Source: Daucus carota subsp. sativus
Lineage: Eukaryota > Streptophyta > Magnoliopsida > Apiales > Apiaceae
Direction of reading: 5' to 3'
Length of the DNA: 64,000 nt
Assembly: GCF_001625215.2 (NCBI RefSeq)
Contig: NC_030382.2
Coordinates: forward strand, 34,086,610 to 34,150,609
Positions 59,347 to 64,000 of the stretch are shown here, piece after piece. Both the position numbers and the translations under genes were made by a program. How positions within the stretch are numbered: position 1 is the stretch's first letter; the number at the start of each line of letters is the position of its first letter. Below the pieces are notes generated by a model. It was not told the origin of the DNA and ran no database searches. It worked only from the letters and a program-made list of their open reading frames with translations.

Positions 59347-60342
59347 TTATGCACCTGCCTGTCGCTGTCTCTCCTCATCAGCATTTCTTAGAAATTGATC
59401 CCAACCACTTCCTTGACTGGTATCAATGTAATCATAGGGAACAGCAGTTTTTAGACCTGGTCGTACTCCACACGGGCTCTCCACTATCCTAAAATCCAAC
59501 TCATTCCCCTCTTCATCAGCAGTTTGTTCCAGTTCTTCCCAATCAAACAACAATGGCAATGTGAATGCACCCCATGGGTTAAAATCTAAAAGTTTAACCG
59601 TCCCACTGGTGGTAACATAGACATCAAAGGTATAGTTCTCTGATTCGAAATTCAGGTTCACCTTATCTCTGAAAAAATCTTGGATTACCGTTTCCAAATG
59701 GTTTTTATCCTCAAGAATTGTAGGGTAGAATCCAGTGACCTCACGCTGGGAGATTCCAACCAAAATTTGTTTACGAACAAAGCAACGGAATTCCCTCTCA
59801 GGTCGGAGGGATGGGTACCACTTGCGAAGGGCAAGAAAAAAGGACGAGGGTCTTGACAAGGTCTTATCAGAGCATGAATCGTATGCATGGCACAAGTCAT
59901 GGACAAGTGAGTCAGAGGAGCGAAGCAAAAGCGCAATCTCGCTAAAAGAGGTGCATTTGAGAGTCCCAGTTGAGCTTATCCAAGAAGAATCTTTAGGAGC
60001 ACTCCAATTCAGCTTAGGGAAGACACCACCACCAAGGGATTCAATTGATTCCTTGATCTTCAATTCTAATTCTTCAAAAGAAGGTGGAGGAGAAGTTTGT
60101 TCTGCTTCATCTTCAGATCCTTCTTGCACTACAAAGTCTTCTTCCTCTTCAGGGTTATGAATCCTATTTGGCAGGGCATCATCATTTGAGATGGAAAGAG
60201 GAAGCAAGAAAGGGCCTTCATCATCAAGAAGGTATTGAACAAAGGATTCAGGAAGTTCATGAATTATGGTTCTTATGGAAACAGATCTAAATTTTGGGTA
60301 CCATTCTTGAATTTGGCATCTATTTACTTCTTCTTCCTTCAT
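59347..60342 (-). CDS. CDC123: CDC123/D123 family eIF2 assembly factor, 331 aa
   Basis: The whole protein is in one exon. CDC123 promotes joining of eIF2 gamma with eIF2 alpha, and so translation initiation. The protein starts MKEEEVNRCQIQEWYPKFRS, has an acidic loop (64-82) and then the ATP-grasp-like core: FPKLNWSAPKDSSWI (108-122), EREFRCFVRKQILVGISQRE (182-201) and DVYVT...VKLLDFNPWG (240-258), where D253 and N255 fit metal binding. It ends with PYDYIDTSQGSGWDQFL and a short basic tail. Length is near the plant norm. A TATTTAG acceptor three bases before the ATG suggests a leader intron, possibly from a donor near 61462 (CCGG|GTATTT). Confidence 0.94.
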   Translation of the reverse strand: MKEEEVNRCQIQEWYPKFRSVSIRTIIHELPESFVQYLLDDEGPFLLPLSISNDDALPNRIHNPEEEEDFVVQEGSEDEAEQTSPPPSFEELELKIKESIESLGGGVFPKLNWSAPKDSSWISSTGTLKCTSFSEIALLLRSSDSLVHDLCHAYDSCSDKTLSRPSSFFLALRKWYPSLRPEREFRCFVRKQILVGISQREVTGFYPTILEDKNHLETVIQDFFRDKVNLNFESENYTFDVYVTTSGTVKLLDFNPWGAFTLPLLFDWEELEQTADEEGNELDFRIVESPCGVRPGLKTAVPYDYIDTSQGSGWDQFLRNADEERQRQAGA

Positions 60343-60886
60343 CTTCTAAATATTGGCAAAATTGTTTATTACTCAAGTCTGATAACGCCAATTCTATATG
60401 TCTGTTCAAATGAGATTCACAAAGTTAGTAGCTATGCCCCTTCAAACGGCTTTAAAAATAAAGTGCAAGAGAATTCAGTAGACCAACAAATGTACCTAAG
60501 AGACAATAGAATTTGTAAATTATAGTCAATAGAATGCAGATAAATATAATAACTTGACTACAAGAAGTTTCAATGCATATGAACAGATCAAACATCATGA
60601 CTCAAACAGAACACCTTATGCATATTAGGGCAATGGTTATTAGAAGCTAAAATTGCAAACGAAAATTACAGATTCACAAGTCAATTAACAAAAATCTACT
60701 CAGGTAAATAAAGTATTAATTTTTCACAGTTGGTTCCTTTCACAAAAATTTGATTTAATCTTTAAAAAGCATATAATTTTCTATCTAATTGATTAACCAA
60801 GTCAAAATCAAATTATATACATATCTGTCTACAGTTAATCAGCAATCCAGGCCATCTCGATGATTACAACTATCAGATTATATAAA

Positions 60887-61076
60887 GGATTTGTTTAGTG
60901 TGTACCCATGGGCATATGCTAAGAATGAATGTTATGCATTTAGCTCATTTTAATTGGTGTCATTGTTGTATATACAGGGGGTCCACCATTATTAAAAAGT
61001 AGGAGCCAATCAAATGAGTTAAATACATAAAATTTGGTGGTTAGCATGTGCCCATGGGCACACCATAGAAAAACCG
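60887..61076. mobile_element. CATGGGCACAT-type MULE MITE, copy 3
   Basis: 190 bp, GGATTTGTTTAGTGTG to CACACCATAGAAAAACCG; the most diverged of the three copies (AGCGCGG is replaced by other sequence). Flanks TTATATAAA and TTATAAGAA agree at seven of nine positions. Confidence 0.82.
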
Positions 61077-64000
61077 TTATAAGAACCCTTCACTCGAAAA
61101 CAGAATTCAAACTTATGGCCCTTCTCCTGCTTCTGATTGCCATCACTAACTTAAAAAAGAATGTTTAAAGTATAAATCAAATCTGAAATCAAGGACTTGT
61201 AATTAGACTATCTGCTTTATCAAACCAGATGCCAAGATTCAAGAAACACATAAAACCCACCAATTTCACACAACCTATGCACATAAAGATTCAACCTTTC
61301 CACATAAATTCATCAAAGAAAACAATTAAACACACACGATCTATGCAAAACCACACATACATACGTATCTAGCAGACACAAACAACTTATAATTAAACAT
61401 ATGCATCTACATATCCATGTACAATAGTACGAGAATGGTGTTTAAGGACAGTGAAGAAATACCCGGAACACAAAAAAAAAAGAGAGAGGTTGAGGCTGGT
61501 CTTGAGCAGAGCAGACGAGAAATCTTTGTCAACAATTTATCATGGCTGAGGATCTTCTTTGTTTCTGATTTGGGGCACAAGGGCGGCCAAATTGCAACCA
61601 AACGCGCAACTTCTTTCTCAAAAAAGTGAAATTTAGATTTTAAGACTTGTATTTAAGACTTTTTCACTTTCTCACAAAAGTGAAAATTTTTCTGATTTCA
61701 AAGTTTGTATTTTAATTTTGAAATAATAAATTGTAGAATTTAGCTTTAAAGGTTCAAGATTTAGTTTTTAAAATATGGGATGTATTATTTAATTAGCAGC
61801 GTATTTCTTATGAGTTTTGGACATGTTTTCATATACATATATGAATGTTAATTTTATTATTGTCGGAGAATGTAAACAATAAAAAAATTATTATTGTCTT
61901 AAAATACCGCACTGTACCACACACACTATGCTCATTCATCGATTGAATATAATCTTAATATTCAATTGGTTGTGATGTGTCATATGATATTTCTCTAATG
62001 GTGGAGTATCTTGTGGGTGTTTAGAATCTCTTTTTACGAAATATTTATATTTTAATCAAATGTGTTAGAATTATGTATTTTAATTGGGTATTCTCTCAAA
62101 AACTTAAATAAGCTTAAATATATATGTTGTTTACACTTACTAAGCTTAAATATATATGTTGTTTTGCTGTAAGTGTAGTATTAGATTGATACTCCTCTGC
62201 CAGTAGAGAATAGCTTGATACTCAACTGGATCAAAGGGATTAAAGGCAATGGAGTTCTTGCAGCTAAGTTCATCTCACAAGTCACAATCTATATCATTCA
62301 AAAATTATTTGTATTAGGACCTCTTTTTCATCTGGTGTCACTCCTGCATATAATTTTCCTAGCCAGGCTTATATAACATAAACATCAAGTTGTATTAGAT
62401 AATGAATACATTTTGAGAAGTACTCGTATATTTTATATACTTTTTTAATTTTAAAAAATCTTAGCCAATTCATTAAATCCTATATGGCACACTAACACCA
62501 AATTTAAAAATTGCAATCCACACTCTAGCAGAACATACAGACCATTAGGAAATGAAAGAGGTGAAAATAAGAGGAATTACATGAAAAGATCTTACAAATA
62601 CCTGCAACTGTCAAGAGATTCATATGCTCATTTATAGGAGGACAATTGTTCCTAACCAAATTCATGTATATTGAGACGGAGGGAGTAAAAAGAGAACTTG
62701 AGTCACATGTCTCTCATAGGTAAGACCGCGCCTGCCACTCTAACTACAGTGCGCATGCGGCCACCCTATATAAATACTAGTATCCTCACACTTTAGTGGG
62801 AATCTAAAAATTAAGACAAAGAACAATACACGCACAAAGCACGCCATATAATTAACATCCTGATATCTACTCCCGTTTGTATAAACCTTTCACTGATTAT
62901 CATGCCGGAGCCCCTTCACAGAACACATCCCGTGCAGCGTTGTTTTGGAGGTCTCAGCTAGACCGGAAACAGTAACAAGGCAGTTATCATTCATCTAGCC
63001 AGCTTCATATAAGGTACATGAAGTTTGTTTACAACACGAGGGATTACATTACATAAGCTCTTCCTAATACTGAATCTGCTATCATTTGAACCATGCAAAA
63101 TCGAATTTTCCTGGCAGAATCCTTGAATTGGAATTCACATCATCAATGGTGGGTTTCAAGGATCCCCCAATCATTGAGTTTAATGGGTATAGAGCTCCAA
63201 AATTGACAAAATTTGGCCTAGGATAGGAAATTATAGTTTTTCTAGTTATATCAATAACTCTAAAAAGTACCCAAACAAATAGAATGTGTATAGTACTACA
63301 GTTCTTGAAGGCATCCTCATAGGCATATGCCTCTTACAAAATCCATATCTTGGACTTTGTAGCATGACTATTTTAACAATCTTACAACCACAAATATGCA
63401 TTAACATACTCTACAAAATCTTGCAACCAAACATTTGAAATTCCCTAATGCCACATTTACTATTATATTTCAAATTAGTAACAATAAGCACCCTGAACAC
63501 AGTATATCAAGGCTTATTACAACCCATGTATTTGTAACTCAAAATACAAATATTCTGGGAACAAGTTCAAAAGAGACACCACAAATTCTTAATAAGACAT
63601 TGACTGTATGATTTCAATGGTGGATTGCAAATGACATGAAAGTACCAACGACCTAAATATTAAAACCCAAGCATCTATAGCACCTTAAATTTTTTTATAT
63701 AACCCGAAACTAACTTGATTTGTTTATGCCTCCTAAAAATGCATCCGACATTTTCTATTGTGCAATTATATTAAGATCTCAAGCCAAGGGCAAGTAAAAA
63801 TGTTTCTGACCAAAGAAAATCACGTAAACCTTAAGATATGGCAATCTTGGTGTTCCGCTGAAAGCAATTTTGTTTATTAGTCAAGAGTATAGATTCTGGT
63901 TTATAAACCCATATGCGCATGCAGGGGCTAATATGTACTTAACAGTTTATACAACTTTAAATTTTTATGAGTATCAGAATGGCTGGCTGGCTGAGGAATC
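61077..64000. other. CDC123 upstream and intergenic region
   Basis: The first part may hold an untranslated CDC123 exon (around 61460-61640). A lone Stowaway right end (GAGACGGAGGGAGTA) lies at 62672-62686. A TATA-like CTATATAAATA is at 62766, followed by about 130 bp without a long ORF. No protein gene was recognised up to the window end. Confidence 0.4.

Noticed and set aside
59735..60160. Plus-strand 141-aa frame
   Set aside because: It is fully antisense to the CDC123 coding sequence, which has clear family motifs.

Overview
This is a nuclear segment of a flowering plant, most likely a eudicot. The protein-coding genes are split by AT-rich GT-AG introns, the genes belong to plant families (ATL RING-H2, LEA_3, DUF538, MHX), and most of the intergenic space is plant transposable elements (LTR, Helitron, Stowaway, Tourist, MULE and hAT MITEs, and a tRNA-derived SINE). 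The family or species cannot be fixed from the sequence alone.

Layout. 1-7,800: the end of a hAT-like repeat, an ATL-type E3 ligase gene (minus strand), two Stowaway MITEs and a secreted DUF538 gene. 7,820-13,547: a young non-coding LTR element (LARD-like, minus orientation) with two 1,615-bp LTRs and an exceptional 59-bp flanking duplication. 14,100-25,260: a tandem segmental duplication carrying two LEA_3 (SAG21/Lea5-like) genes. The two units are separated by a Helitron-rich block, and one MULE MITE still has its empty site preserved in the other unit. 25,640-31,300: a triplicated exon-like fragment, a solo LTR, a candidate 36-aa gene and a minus-strand Helitron. 31,427-38,870: the Mg2+/H+ (Zn2+) exchanger gene MHX (minus), fully reconstructed as 8 coding exons and 539 aa, with an upstream ORF and a repeat-filled leader intron. 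38,900-43,500: MITEs and a decayed RNase H fragment. 43,551-45,160: ribosomal protein eL22 (minus). 46,562-49,822: an alpha/beta-hydrolase of the monoacylglycerol lipase family (plus, 8 exons, 350 aa). 52,500-56,900: the spliceosomal core protein SmD2 (plus, 5 coding exons, 108 aa). 58,300-59,000: a broken F-box-associated (DUF295-like) gene. 59,347-60,342: CDC123/D123, an eIF2 assembly factor (minus). 60,900-64,000: MITE remnants and no recognisable gene.

The genes are independent plant loci, not an operon or pathway cluster. Three are housekeeping genes of RNA and protein synthesis (eL22, SmD2, CDC123). MHX handles vacuolar metal/proton exchange. LEA_3 and ATL are typical stress-response families. 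Exon joins were made by hand from splice sites, reading frame and family similarity recalled from memory; summed exon lengths are whole codons for every multi-exon model.

I saw no evidence of a new multi-gene system. The most unusual items are the 59-bp duplication around the LTR element, its CpG palindrome arrays, the dated MITE insertion inside the LEA duplication, the MHX leader architecture and the candidate 36-aa gene.
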